Shown piece by piece: positions 34,100 to 41,674 of a DNA stretch of 64,000 bases (position 1 is the stretch's first letter; each line of letters starts with the position of its first letter). The stretch is from Hymenobacter pini. Lineage in GTDB: Bacteria; Bacteroidota; Bacteroidia; Cytophagales; Hymenobacteraceae. The stretch spans positions 434,001-498,000 of the forward strand of contig NZ_JAIZZH010000001.1 in NCBI RefSeq assembly GCF_020421205.1, in the 5' to 3' direction. The position numbers were made by a program, and so were the translations under genes. Under the pieces are notes generated by a model, which was given only the letters and a program-made list of their open reading frames with translations, was not told the DNA's origin and searched no databases.

Positions 34100-35438
34100 G
34101 GGCTCGTCGCACACTAGAGTCCTCAGTGTGCGAAGCCCGCAATTTGTCGAAGGCGGAGAGCGTGGCCACGTGGCGTTTCTGCTCCCGGCTCTTGGCGTAG
34201 CGCCGAGTGGTATTGATGCCGGAGTGGCCGAGACTGTTCTGCACCTGGCCTAAGTCGGCGTCACCGTCGAGCAGCAGGGTAGCGAAGGTGTGCCGAGCCA
34301 GGTGGCAGGTGATGAACTGCCAGAGCGGGCCGCGGCGCTCGATGCGGTGGGGGCCGCGCTGGCGCACCTGCAGCACGGGCCGCTCGATGCCGGCCAGCTG
34401 GGCCGCCTCCTTTATATAGTCGTTCATCTTCTGATTCGAGAAGACCGGCAGCCGGCCCTCGTAGCGCTGCCAGATGTCCACAGCCACCGGGTCCATGGCC
34501 ACGCGTACCTTGGTTTTCTTACGCCGGCCCTTAATCTGCACGTACTCCAGAATGTGGCTGCCCTCCATCATCACCACGTCGGCGGGCTGCAGCGCTTTTA
34601 GGTTGCCGTAGCGGGGGCCGGTGAAGCAGTTGAACACGAACACGTCGCGAGCCTGGCTGATGTGGCCGGGTGGGAGCGGGGTTTCGTAGAGGGCCATTAC
34701 CTCCTCGAACAGCAGCGGCTCGATTTCCACCTCGTAGGTGTACTCGTCGGTAAGCCACTCGCAGGGCAGGCCCGCGAACTTGAGCAGGGCCCTGAGCCCG
34801 CCCACGTAGCGGCCGATGCTGTTGGACTCCAGCCCCAGCTCGCCGGTGCTCCGGTTGGGGGCCTCTTCCACCAGGTACTCGCACCATTGTTCCACCAAGT
34901 CGGAGCGGCGGGTTTTGGGGTCGGGTAGCAGCTCCTGCAGGGTTGTGCCCGGCCGGAAGGTTTCCCAGTGGGTAACAATGGGGTCAGCTTTGCGCAGGTA
35001 GTTGGGGCTGTACTTGGCCCGGTAGAAGGCTTTCCACTCCTCGGCTACCTGCGCAATGGTGGGCACGGCTAGGGTGGCCGGCTCCGCTGGTGCCGCCGGC
35101 TCCGGGGCCTCGGCCTGGCCCAGCACCACGAGCAGGGCCGAGCGCATCTGCTCGGTGCTCACACGCTGGCCCGCCGCCTCGGCATCGTCGAGCAGCTTGG
35201 TAGCCGTTTTCTCCAGCTTGCCCAGCCGGCGGTTGATAGTCAGGCAGCGGCCTTCGTCCTGCGTGGAAACCCGCTGCTTTTTAGTCCAATACTTTTTGAG
35301 CACGGTGGCGCGCACGCCTAGGCGCACGGCCGGGCTGGTGCCGGGCTCGGCCGCGGGGTGACGCGCCCAGCGCACCTCCATATAAATCGGGTGCATGCCG
35401 GCCGTTGCCTTGTTATGCAGGTAAAACCGGATGGACAT
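34080..35438 (-). CDS. int: Phage tyrosine integrase
   Basis: 452 residues from ATG 35438; a GTG at 35444 is also in frame. N-terminal arm-binding domain (about 1-100, YMEVRWARHPA, LGVRATVLKKYW), SAM-like core-binding domain (about 130-235, VAEEWKAFYRAKYSPNYLRK) and catalytic domain 250-425. Catalytic residues: Arg in FTGPRYGNL, Lys region VQIKGRRKKTKV, HxxR in HLARHTFAT, His in LGHSGINTTRRYAKS with the nucleophile Tyr. It resembles integrases of Bacteroidota conjugative and phage elements. Its 3' end overlaps repeated candidate arm sites, and three GTGATAA-type operators lie before its start. Confidence 0.93.
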   Translation of the reverse strand: MSIRFYLHNKATAGMHPIYMEVRWARHPAAEPGTSPAVRLGVRATVLKKYWTKKQRVSTQDEGRCLTINRRLGKLEKTATKLLDDAEAAGQRVSTEQMRSALLVVLGQAEAPEPAAPAEPATLAVPTIAQVAEEWKAFYRAKYSPNYLRKADPIVTHWETFRPGTTLQELLPDPKTRRSDLVEQWCEYLVEEAPNRSTGELGLESNSIGRYVGGLRALLKFAGLPCEWLTDEYTYEVEIEPLLFEEVMALYETPLPPGHISQARDVFVFNCFTGPRYGNLKALQPADVVMMEGSHILEYVQIKGRRKKTKVRVAMDPVAVDIWQRYEGRLPVFSNQKMNDYIKEAAQLAGIERPVLQVRQRGPHRIERRGPLWQFITCHLARHTFATLLLDGDADLGQVQNSLGHSGINTTRRYAKSREQKRHVATLSAFDKLRASHTEDSSVRRAPVNYDK

Positions 35439-35530
35439 TATCACTTAGGGCCGTGTAGGTGTGCGGGAATTACCGGAAATCGGGCTTGTAGAGGATGGTT
35501 GGCCGCCTCCACATTATCACACATTATCAC
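35436..35530. promoter_or_regulatory. Three copies of an operator-like motif before integrase and after the repressor
   Basis: CATTATCAC occurs at 35436-35444 (over the integrase start codon), 35512-35520 and 35522-35530 (complement GTGATAATG). Two further GTGATAA copies flank the repressor start (36216-36222 and 36266-36272). Five copies around int and the repressor suggest repressor binding. Confidence 0.45.
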
Positions 35531-35531
35531 T

Positions 35532-36215
35532 TTACTCCTCCTCCGGCATGTACACGGACTCGCCCACCTTCCACAAGCAATTGATGTCGCCCAGCGTGAT
35601 TTCCATTTCCTCGCCGTTGCTGTCGGAGCGCAGACGAATAGTCCCGTTTACATTGCTGACAATGCGTTTGATGAGAAACGCCGGGCTGCGCAGAGAGAGA
35701 GCATGTACGCCGGTGGCGTACTGAAAATTACCATCCGATACGGGCCGTACCACGTGCTGGGAGCGGTCGGGGTAACGGTCGGCCATGCTGTTGCCGCGCA
35801 CCTCGATAACGGCGGCATTGGTGTAGTCCTTGCCAGGGCGGCGTTGTATCCGGATAGTGGCAAAGTCACCGTAATTTCTATCGTGGCAGCTGTTGGAGAA
35901 GGTGCCGTAGGCTTTGGGCTCAATGAAAGGCAGGTCGATAAACTCTGCGTCGTTCTGGTCAATAAACATAAACTCATCCAAGAGACCGGGGGCGGGCTTC
36001 ACAGTGGCCGCGCGTCCGGTTTCGATATACTCAACAGTGGTCTTATAGATTTTCGCCAGCTTCTCCAGTACCGAAGCGCGAATCTTACTCTTATTATCAG
36101 ACTCATACCGGTAAATGGTCTGACGACTCATACCGATGGCTGCTGCGGCCTCCTCCAAGGTCAGGTCTGCATCATCACGAAGGCGAATTAGGCGGGAGGC
36201 TCGTGTACTGGACAT
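35532..36215 (-). CDS. CI/LexA-like phage repressor: XRE helix-turn-helix plus S24-type peptidase domain
   Basis: 227 residues. The HTH (about 8-62) has LTLEEAAAAIGMSRQTIYRYE. The C-terminal half resembles the S24/LexA autoprotease fold: VIEVRGNSMADRYPDRSQ with Ser143-Met144 and a Lys at 183 (SPAFLIKRIV), the catalytic Ser/Lys dyad. A cleavage site Ala-Gly is not obvious. The protein should hold the prophage silent and be inactivated after DNA damage. GTGATAA motifs flank its start at 36216. Divergent from the early genes at 36345. Confidence 0.85.
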   Translation of the reverse strand: MSSTRASRLIRLRDDADLTLEEAAAAIGMSRQTIYRYESDNKSKIRASVLEKLAKIYKTTVEYIETGRAATVKPAPGLLDEFMFIDQNDAEFIDLPFIEPKAYGTFSNSCHDRNYGDFATIRIQRRPGKDYTNAAVIEVRGNSMADRYPDRSQHVVRPVSDGNFQYATGVHALSLRSPAFLIKRIVSNVNGTIRLRSDSNGEEMEITLGDINCLWKVGESVYMPEEE

Positions 36216-36272
36216 GTGATAAGAGTGAATTCCGTGAACAAAGCAACGGAAAACTGTAACAGGTAGTGATAA
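36216..36272. promoter_or_regulatory. Repressor-early gene intergenic operators
   Basis: GTGATAA at 36216-36222 (adjacent to the repressor start codon) and 36266-36272, and (A/T)GTAACA repeats near 36255, 36275, 36305 and 36557. The arrangement between a divergent repressor and early gene is typical of a lysogeny switch. Confidence 0.45.
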
Positions 36273-36288
36273 ATAGTAACAACTAGTA

Positions 36289-36319
36289 TTGCTTTAACAC
36301 GTATTGTAACATATATTTG
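36289..36319 (+). promoter_or_regulatory. Early rightward promoter of Bacteroidota type
   Basis: TTG (36289-36291), 20 nt, then TATATTTG (36312-36319), matching the TAnnTTTG element. Located 25 nt upstream of the first early gene at 36345. Confidence 0.55.
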
Positions 36320-36344
36320 TCACATCATACCACGCTTTACCGCC

Positions 36345-36524
36345 ATGGAAGTAGCAGAAACCCCCAAAACCTACGCCGTTCGCTCTGTAGTTGATGCTGA
36401 AACGGAAAAAGCTCTCAAAGCAGAGCAGAACAAGATTCAGGAAGAAACTGGTAAGCGGCCTAGTGTTAGTGAGGTCGTTGCCATGTGGCTTACCCGATGC
36501 GCCAGACAGGCAGCAGCGGCCTAA
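36345..36524 (+). CDS. Small ribbon-helix-helix-like phage protein
   Basis: 59 residues starting MEVAETPKTYAVRSVVDAE. The pattern of a short beta strand (TYAVRSVV), a helix (AETEKALKAEQNKIQEETG) and a second helix after RPSVSEVVAMWLTR resembles ribbon-helix-helix proteins, in which SVSEVV follows the turn. First gene after the early promoter, so a Cro-like or Arc-like early regulator is a reasonable guess. Confidence 0.6.
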   Translation: MEVAETPKTYAVRSVVDAETEKALKAEQNKIQEETGKRPSVSEVVAMWLTRCARQAAAA

Positions 36525-36576
36525 TTTTTTTGCCCTGCATTTCACGTTTTTCCCTTATAGTAACATTTCACTTTTT

Positions 36577-36930
36577 ATGTCTCACCTTCAGAACATCACG
36601 CTTACCGCTATGCCCGGCGGTGTAAGCACCCAGGATTGGGTAACCATGCTGGAAATCCAAGCCAAGGCCCAGGCCGAAGCCGAAGTAAGCACCCGCACCT
36701 ACGTGCAGAGCCCCAAGCAAAGCCCGGACAAGAAGTACGACGACCGGTTGCATATCCGTCTCGGCTGCGGCAAAACCAAAGCCTACGAGCTGCTCAAGCG
36801 CTACGAGGAGAATAAAGCCGGCGGCCTGCGGCATATCCGTATCGGAGCCAAATACATCGTGACGGAAGCAGCGGTGCTCGAATTCTTCGGGGATGCACCT
36901 ATGCAGGTGAGCCACCGCAAAGCCGCCTAG
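36577..36930 (+). CDS. Excisionase/HTH-type DNA-binding protein
   Basis: 117 residues. The C-terminal part has a winged-helix/excisionase-like layout: LHIRLGCGKTKAYELLKRYE (helix-turn-helix), RHIRIGAKYIVTEAAVLEFF (wing and helix). N-terminus MSHLQNITLTAMPGGVSTQ, with the leader rich in Lys/Ala. Probably an Xis or a transcription activator. Start at 36577; the frame is open upstream but without homology. Just upstream sits one more (A/T)GTAACA repeat. Confidence 0.65.
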   Translation: MSHLQNITLTAMPGGVSTQDWVTMLEIQAKAQAEAEVSTRTYVQSPKQSPDKKYDDRLHIRLGCGKTKAYELLKRYEENKAGGLRHIRIGAKYIVTEAAVLEFFGDAPMQVSHRKAA

Positions 36931-36933
36931 CTC

Positions 36934-37164
36934 ATGCTCCGGAAATCTACCACCGCCCCCAAGCCCATCATTAACCTCACCGAGCTGGCCCGAGTGGAGC
37001 AGCTCATGCCGGCCGCCGTGGTGGCCGCGGCCCCGCTGGAGCAGCTGGAGGCCCGCCGCTGGCAAATCAATTTCGACCATCCCAGCTACGCCGAGGAAAC
37101 GGCCTACGTGGTGGAGCGGGAAGCCCGCCGCCGCGCTCAGCCGCTGATGATTGCCACCCGCTAA
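36934..37164 (+). CDS. Hypothetical small phage protein
   Basis: 76 residues, starting 3 nt after the previous stop. Basic N-terminus (MLRKSTTAPKP) and helix-rich middle (LEQLEARRWQINFDHPSYAEETAYVVEREARRRA). No known domain. Expressed with the early genes. Confidence 0.5.
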   Translation: MLRKSTTAPKPIINLTELARVEQLMPAAVVAAAPLEQLEARRWQINFDHPSYAEETAYVVEREARRRAQPLMIATR

Positions 37165-37174
37165 CTACTTCCTT

Positions 37175-37579
37175 ATGTACTCCTCGACTGAGCTCTGGCC
37201 TAATAGCCTATCCATGGAGGCGCAAATCCGCTTCTGGCTCCAAAGCCCGGAAGTGCCCGCCGCCAAACGCGCTGCAACTGAGGCCGCACTGCCCTCGATG
37301 CTAGGCAGCCGCCTAGCTCAGTGCCAGCTCAACCTCACCCTATTCCTTGGCAAAATCCGGGACAAGGCCGCAAAGCCCACCACCGCCGAGGTAACGGCTT
37401 TCTGCCAGGAGCTGCTCCAGAGCGGCCAGCTCGACGCCAACGAGGTGCTGCTGGTGCGCCGCCGGATTTGGGTAGGCACCGCCCGGGAGTTTGCCTGGCA
37501 CCAGGAGCGCCTTAGGGCCGTGGTACAAGCCCGCTACGACGAGCAGATGCACAAGGCCCACGAAGACCAAGCCGCTTAA
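37175..37579 (+). CDS. Hypothetical helical phage protein
   Basis: 134 residues from ATG 37175; ATG 37214 would give 121. Helix-rich (MEAQIRFWLQSPEVPAAKRA, VTAFCQELLQSGQLDANEVLLVRRRIW). Close to the 10-nt spacing of an operon. No known family. Confidence 0.5.
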   Translation: MYSSTELWPNSLSMEAQIRFWLQSPEVPAAKRAATEAALPSMLGSRLAQCQLNLTLFLGKIRDKAAKPTTAEVTAFCQELLQSGQLDANEVLLVRRRIWVGTAREFAWHQERLRAVVQARYDEQMHKAHEDQAA

Positions 37580-37610
37580 CTCATTTCTCACACTCAACCA
37601 CAATTGCCCT

Positions 37611-37775
37611 GTGATTAAGTACAACACCACCGTCAACCATATACGCCGCGAGACGACCGTAGCCGCTATCCACTCGCAGCGTGGGGAGCTGATTTCGGAA
37701 ACCCGGAAAGGCACGGGTGCCCGCGTGAAGGCCGCTTTAGAGAAGGACGTTCGAGCCCTTGCCAGCAGCCTCTAA
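37611..37775 (+). CDS. Small phage protein with a GTG start
   Basis: 54 residues from GTG 37611 (VIKYNTTVNHIRRETTVAAI), which would be initiated as Met. Its stop TAA overlaps the ATG of the next gene (TAATG). Basic and helical, family unknown. The GTG start is chosen because no ATG is available in frame. Confidence 0.45.
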   Translation: MIKYNTTVNHIRRETTVAAIHSQRGELISETRKGTGARVKAALEKDVRALASSL

Positions 37776-38023
37776 TGCAGCGCCTCTCTCACCCCCGCCT
37801 CTACGCACTGGAGCAGGCCCAGACCGGCCGGCAGCGCAAAAAACAGATTGCCCGCGACCGTCGCCGGCTGCTGCTCATGGTGGTACTGGCCGGTTTGGCC
37901 TGGCTTGCCTACGGCTGCGTGGCCTACGGCCCCCGCGCCCACCGCAAGCCCACTGGCCTCGGCATCCGCGACGTGGAGCGGTCCGCGCCACGCTACTCGC
38001 CCTACACCTGGCAGACCCTCTAA
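37775..38023 (+). CDS. Small single-helix membrane protein
   Basis: 82 residues. A basic N-terminus (QTGRQRKKQIARDRRR) is followed by one hydrophobic helix LLLMVVLAGLAWLAYGCVAY (about 32-51) and a Pro/Arg-rich tail. The start codon overlaps the previous stop (TAATG). Inner-membrane protein of unknown role; a holin or superinfection factor is possible but unproven. Confidence 0.5.
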   Translation: MQRLSHPRLYALEQAQTGRQRKKQIARDRRRLLLMVVLAGLAWLAYGCVAYGPRAHRKPTGLGIRDVERSAPRYSPYTWQTL

Positions 38024-38026
38024 AAC

Positions 38027-38061
38027 GATAGGGCCGCCCCATTGCCCGGGGCGGCCCTATC
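38027..38061 (+). terminator. Terminator inside the early region
   Basis: 14-nt perfect arms GATAGGGCCGCCCC (38027-38040) and GGGGCGGCCCTATC (38048-38061), 3 nt after the stop of the membrane-protein gene. A CAAACTT-repeat region follows. Confidence 0.7.
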
Positions 38062-38102
38062 AAACTTTCAAACTTCAGAACACTGCAAACTTATGCAAAC
38101 TT
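38061..38102 (+). repeat. CAAACTT repeats around the start of the annealing-protein gene
   Basis: Four copies of CAAACTT at 38061, 38069, 38086 and 38096, two upstream and one directly before and one just after the start codon at 38093. Could be a protein-binding site or chance. Confidence 0.4.
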
Positions 38103-38818
38103 CCGAACAACTCGCCGACCTGCGCCAGCTCTGCCAGGAAAACGGTATTGATATGCGCCTCGATTTGTGGCAGCATCCTAAATCTGGTAGCTGGATTATG
38201 TCCAAGGTCGGGGCTGAAAAGCTCCAAGGCCGTAACAACATCGACATCGATGTAGAGGTAGCGGCCGCCGGCATTGATTATGCCATTGTGAAGGTAATAG
38301 CCACCCGCACCGTGAAGGTGGAGGGCAAGACGACGAGCAAGAAGCTCACCGTTCGCACGCTGGGCTCGGCCAACCCCAAGACGTGTACCCAAATCAGCTA
38401 CTACGCTGAAATGGCCGAGAAACGCGCTATCGTTCGGGCCGTGCTCAAGCTGATGGGCTTCTCAAAGCTGGGCGTGTACGGGGAGGAGGAGGCCGACGAT
38501 TTCGCCCGGGCCCACAACCAGGCCAGCCCCACGCTGGAGCAGGCCACTGAGCAGCGCCCTATGACCGGCGGCGGGAGCAGTTCCGCCGCCCCGGCTCTCT
38601 CCGCTGGTGCCGCCCCAAGCAGCGCCCCGGAAGCTGATGCCGACGACTTTATGGCCATTGCTACGGCTATCGACTCCATCAACGAGGCCAACACGCTCGA
38701 CGAGCTGCAGGCCACTTGGAAGGCTATTCCCAAGCAGGTAGCCGAGGAGCTGGCTGTGTATTCGGCCAAAGAGGAGCGGAAAGAGCATTTGAAGCGCAAC
38801 CAAACCTTAGCTGCGTAG
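38093..38818 (+). CDS. Putative single-strand annealing protein (recombinase) of the ERF/Sak-like kind
   Basis: 241 residues from ATG 38093 (MQTSEQLADLRQLCQENGID). The central part has the pattern often seen in phage recombination proteins: YYAEMAEKRAIVRAVLKLMG followed by GVYGEEEADDF, in which AEKRA..RAVL.L and an acidic turn are typical. The C-terminus is Pro/Ser/Ala rich with a helical tail. It begins after a terminator and is next to DNA-binding and replication genes, which supports a role in recombination-dependent replication. Assignment rests on motif shape and position. Confidence 0.5.
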   Translation: MQTSEQLADLRQLCQENGIDMRLDLWQHPKSGSWIMSKVGAEKLQGRNNIDIDVEVAAAGIDYAIVKVIATRTVKVEGKTTSKKLTVRTLGSANPKTCTQISYYAEMAEKRAIVRAVLKLMGFSKLGVYGEEEADDFARAHNQASPTLEQATEQRPMTGGGSSSAAPALSAGAAPSSAPEADADDFMAIATAIDSINEANTLDELQATWKAIPKQVAEELAVYSAKEERKEHLKRNQTLAA

Positions 38819-38820
38819 TC

Positions 38821-39609
38821 ATGGGAGCCAAGAAAAATATCTGGTCGCCGGCGGAGCTGGCTATTCTGCTGGAGCACTACCAAACGGCCGGCCCGGACTA
38901 CGTAGCCGAGCAAACCGGCCGGCCCGTGCACTTGGTGCGGGCCAAGGCCTGGAAGCTGAACCTCACCAGCACGGGAGCCGAGGAGTGGAGTGAGAAGGAG
39001 TTGGAGCTGCTGCGCCGGCACTACCCGGTGGGAGGTGCTGACTTGGTGGTGGAACTCACCGGCCGGCCCCGGAAGGCAGTGGCTTCCAAAGCCAAGCGCC
39101 TGCGTATTAAATCAGGTAAGCCACCCGGCGCTAAGCGGTGGACACCCGCCGAGGATGCGCTGCTGCAGGCGGAATACCCTACGGGCTCCCTGTCGGAGTT
39201 GATGGTAAAACTCGGCCGCAACCTTGATGCCATTCGCAGCCGGGCCGCCAAGTTCAAGCTCAACCGGCTAACGGCCGCGCCCCGGCCCGCCTCGGTGCCC
39301 AAAGCGTCCCAGCCCAAACCGGCTCCGGCCCCTAAGCCGGCTCCAGTGACCAAAGTGAAGCCCGCCCCGAAGCCCAAAAAGCCGGTGCTCAGTGAGGAGG
39401 AGAAGGCCCTAAAGAAGCTGGTGCGGCAGAAGGCCCAGGCCAAAAAGGAGAAGAAGCACAAGCCGGAGCCGGCCAAAAAGGGCTGGCAGTATCCGATGCA
39501 CTCGCCCGAATACAAAGCCTGGCTAGCCTCCACAGTCGCCGGCAAGCAGCGTGAAACCATCCTCGACGAAAACGGCCGCACAGCTACCGTGTGGCGCAAA
39601 GCAGCCTAA
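38821..39609 (+). CDS. DNA-binding protein with three Myb/SANT- or GcrA-like repeats and a Lys/Pro/Ala tail
   Basis: 262 residues. Three tandem units of about 48 residues begin WSPAELAILLEHYQTAG, WSEKELELLRRHYPVGG and WTPAEDALLQAEYPTGS, each with a Trp start and a helical end (VHLVRAKAWKLNL, RKAVASKAKRLRI, LDAIRSRAAKFKL). This is the arrangement of Myb/SANT or GcrA-type helix-turn-helix domains. Residues 155-235 form a Pro/Lys/Ala-rich low-complexity region (PKPAPAPKPAPVTKVKPAPK) like histone H1 tails, ending in a short ordered segment. Likely binds DNA at several sites, as a compaction or regulatory factor. Confidence 0.7.
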   Translation: MGAKKNIWSPAELAILLEHYQTAGPDYVAEQTGRPVHLVRAKAWKLNLTSTGAEEWSEKELELLRRHYPVGGADLVVELTGRPRKAVASKAKRLRIKSGKPPGAKRWTPAEDALLQAEYPTGSLSELMVKLGRNLDAIRSRAAKFKLNRLTAAPRPASVPKASQPKPAPAPKPAPVTKVKPAPKPKKPVLSEEEKALKKLVRQKAQAKKEKKHKPEPAKKGWQYPMHSPEYKAWLASTVAGKQRETILDENGRTATVWRKAA

Positions 39610-39611
39610 TA

Positions 39612-40394
39612 ATGGAGACGCCCACCAACACTACTACCGGCTCTACTGAGGAGCCGGTAGTTATCTACCACTTTGAGTCGGTAACGCTTACCGAAAACCT
39701 GACGCTCAAGCTCACTGGCACCCGGTTCAAAGGCGAGGTTGTCGAGGAGTTCCAGTTGGTCGTAAACCAGTACCCACATCCCGACTTGCTCCTGGTGTTG
39801 CGCAAGCTCACCTTTCACTTGGTAATGCTCACCGAGCAGCTCGACGCCCAGACCCTTTATCCGGATGCGGCGAAGATGGCATTGTATGCTCCCAACTCCC
39901 TGCTCATGGAGCGGGCCCTGTCTGTTGGTGTGGAAACGGGGGAGGTGTATGAGCACCCACTGCTCGAAAACTTCCGCTGCCTGGCCGTGAAGTTTAGCAA
40001 TAAAGGCACGGTACTGGTCGGGGAGCGGCGCAGTAAGTACAAGTGTTTTGGGAAGCGCATGGAGCTGAAAACCCCGCCCATTGTCGGTGTGTCGCTGGAT
40101 GAGGCTGAGGAGGGCTCCTACCCGTTTTTCGAGCAGTTCACCAACACGCTGGCCAGCCTCCACCTGGAAGCCCGGGCCTATCTGGAGGGCAAGTATGGCG
40201 CCGGTGGTGACCAGCTCAGCCTTTTTGGCAAACAGCCCGATGAGGAGCCGAAGGAACACTTTCTGCAGGATATCGTGGACTCGGCCGCCGGCTTTACCTC
40301 GCTCACCATTTCCAGCAATGCCGGGAGCGTGACGCTGGAGAAGGGCAAGGCCCCGCGTTCCTACAATGGCCAGACGCTCGACGAGGATGAGTAG
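39612..40394 (+). CDS. Phage protein with a sliding-clamp-binding motif QLSLF
   Basis: 260 residues from ATG 39612. Residues 201-205, in GAGGDQLSLFGKQ, match the bacterial beta-clamp-binding consensus QL(S/D)LF. The remainder is a beta-rich domain of unknown fold (EPVVIYHFESVTLTENLTLKLTG, split: VIYHFESVTLTENLTLKL). The gene sits in the replication block, and the next protein also ends in QLSLF. A role in recruiting or blocking the host replisome is inferred. Confidence 0.6.
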   Translation: METPTNTTTGSTEEPVVIYHFESVTLTENLTLKLTGTRFKGEVVEEFQLVVNQYPHPDLLLVLRKLTFHLVMLTEQLDAQTLYPDAAKMALYAPNSLLMERALSVGVETGEVYEHPLLENFRCLAVKFSNKGTVLVGERRSKYKCFGKRMELKTPPIVGVSLDEAEEGSYPFFEQFTNTLASLHLEARAYLEGKYGAGGDQLSLFGKQPDEEPKEHFLQDIVDSAAGFTSLTISSNAGSVTLEKGKAPRSYNGQTLDEDE

Positions 40395-40797
40395 GGATAA
40401 TCTACCCCTCGGCAGCCCAGTAGAGGCATACATCTGGAATGAACATGCGGTGTGCATCAACGCCTCTATTTATATCCAGCACAAAGCCAACCGCCGGGAT
40501 GAGGCCGCTATTCTGGTAGCACCCAAACGCAATCCGACAACCGGCGAAGTGCGCTGGTATGGTGCTTACCAATACGAATACAAGGACGGGGGCGGCGGCT
40601 CTTTTCCCAGCCTCGGAAGCAAGGGCGGCACCGCACCGCCATGCGCTACTCAGGAAGCTGCGGCGGCTGATGCCATACGCTATTTACTGGGAAGGCATGA
40701 GCGCAGCTGGTGCCCCTACCTCTCACCGACTGCCGAGCAGCTACTGCGGACTGAGCTTAACCGGCTTACTCAGCCCCAACAACTCTCCCTCTTCTAA
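40387..40797 (+). CDS. Phage protein with C-terminal sliding-clamp-binding motif
   Basis: 136 residues; ATG 40387 overlaps the previous gene by 8 nt. The final residues QPQQLSLF place the clamp motif QLSLF at the free C-terminus, the classical position in polymerases and clamp partners. The middle (YQYEYKDGGGG, WCPYLSPTAEQLL) has no known domain. Translational coupling with the preceding clamp-motif gene suggests a shared task. Confidence 0.6.
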   Translation: MSRDNLPLGSPVEAYIWNEHAVCINASIYIQHKANRRDEAAILVAPKRNPTTGEVRWYGAYQYEYKDGGGGSFPSLGSKGGTAPPCATQEAAAADAIRYLLGRHERSWCPYLSPTAEQLLRTELNRLTQPQQLSLF

Positions 40798-40808
40798 CAA
40801 CTACTTCA

Positions 40809-41666
40809 ATGTCACTTTTGGGATACTACGGCGGGAAGCAGGGGGCTGTTGGCTCCTGGATAGCCTCACAGATTATCAACATTCCGCACACGTTGCGCCT
40901 GGAGCCGTTCGGTGGCATGTTCAGCGTCTCTATGCAGCTGCCGCCGGCGAAGGTGGAAATCTATAATGACCGGGCCGGTGAGCTGGTAAATCTGTTCCGG
41001 GTGGTGCGTGAGCAGCCGGAGGCCTTGCGTGAGGCCCTGGCGCTGAGCCCCTATGCTCGTGATGAGTTTAAGGATGCCTGCGAGCCGATGCCCGCGGGGG
41101 CTGATGCTGTGGAACGGGCCAGGCGTACCTACGTGCGCCTGGCCCAGAGTCGGGACAATTCTTTACTGGCGAAAGGTTTCAGCTTCGGTGGTGCCGCTTT
41201 CAAGGGTAGCGTGGCCGATACCTTTCGGAATGGACAGGACCGGATTCCGGCTGTGTGTGAGCGGTTGCGCGGCGTGATGATTGAGAATCATTCCTGGCAG
41301 ACGGTGTGCCGGCAGCACGACGGGGTGAACAGCCTCATCTACCTCGACCCGCCCTATGTGCTCAGCACCCGCACGGGCAAGTACGGCTACGTGTATGAGC
41401 TATCGGACAAGGAGCACCAAGAGTTGCTGGACTGGAGCCTGACGGCCAAAAGTGCCCTGCTGCTGTCCGGCTACCGCAATCCTCTGTACGCTGAGGCGCT
41501 GGAAGATAATGGCTGGCTGCGTCGTGACTACGGCACCGTGGCTAACGCCTCGGCCTCTCGCACCAAGAAAGCCTCGGCTGCTCGCATCGAAAGCCTGTGG
41601 CTGAATCCGCGCGCGGCCATGGCCACGCCGACTCTTTTCTGTGGCCATGCCACAACCTCAAACTAA
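40809..41666 (+). CDS. dam: DNA adenine-N6 methyltransferase (Dam/D12 class)
   Basis: 285 residues. The class signatures are visible: the SAM site YYGGKQGAVGSWI near the start, LEPFGGMFSVS (motif I-like), and the catalytic DPPY in LIYLDPPYVLSTRTG. The D12 family methylates adenine, usually in GATC. In a phage it can protect against host restriction or regulate replication. Gap of 11 nt after the previous gene. Confidence 0.88.
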   Translation: MSLLGYYGGKQGAVGSWIASQIINIPHTLRLEPFGGMFSVSMQLPPAKVEIYNDRAGELVNLFRVVREQPEALREALALSPYARDEFKDACEPMPAGADAVERARRTYVRLAQSRDNSLLAKGFSFGGAAFKGSVADTFRNGQDRIPAVCERLRGVMIENHSWQTVCRQHDGVNSLIYLDPPYVLSTRTGKYGYVYELSDKEHQELLDWSLTAKSALLLSGYRNPLYAEALEDNGWLRRDYGTVANASASRTKKASAARIESLWLNPRAAMATPTLFCGHATTSN

Positions 41667-41674
41667 CTACTCCA

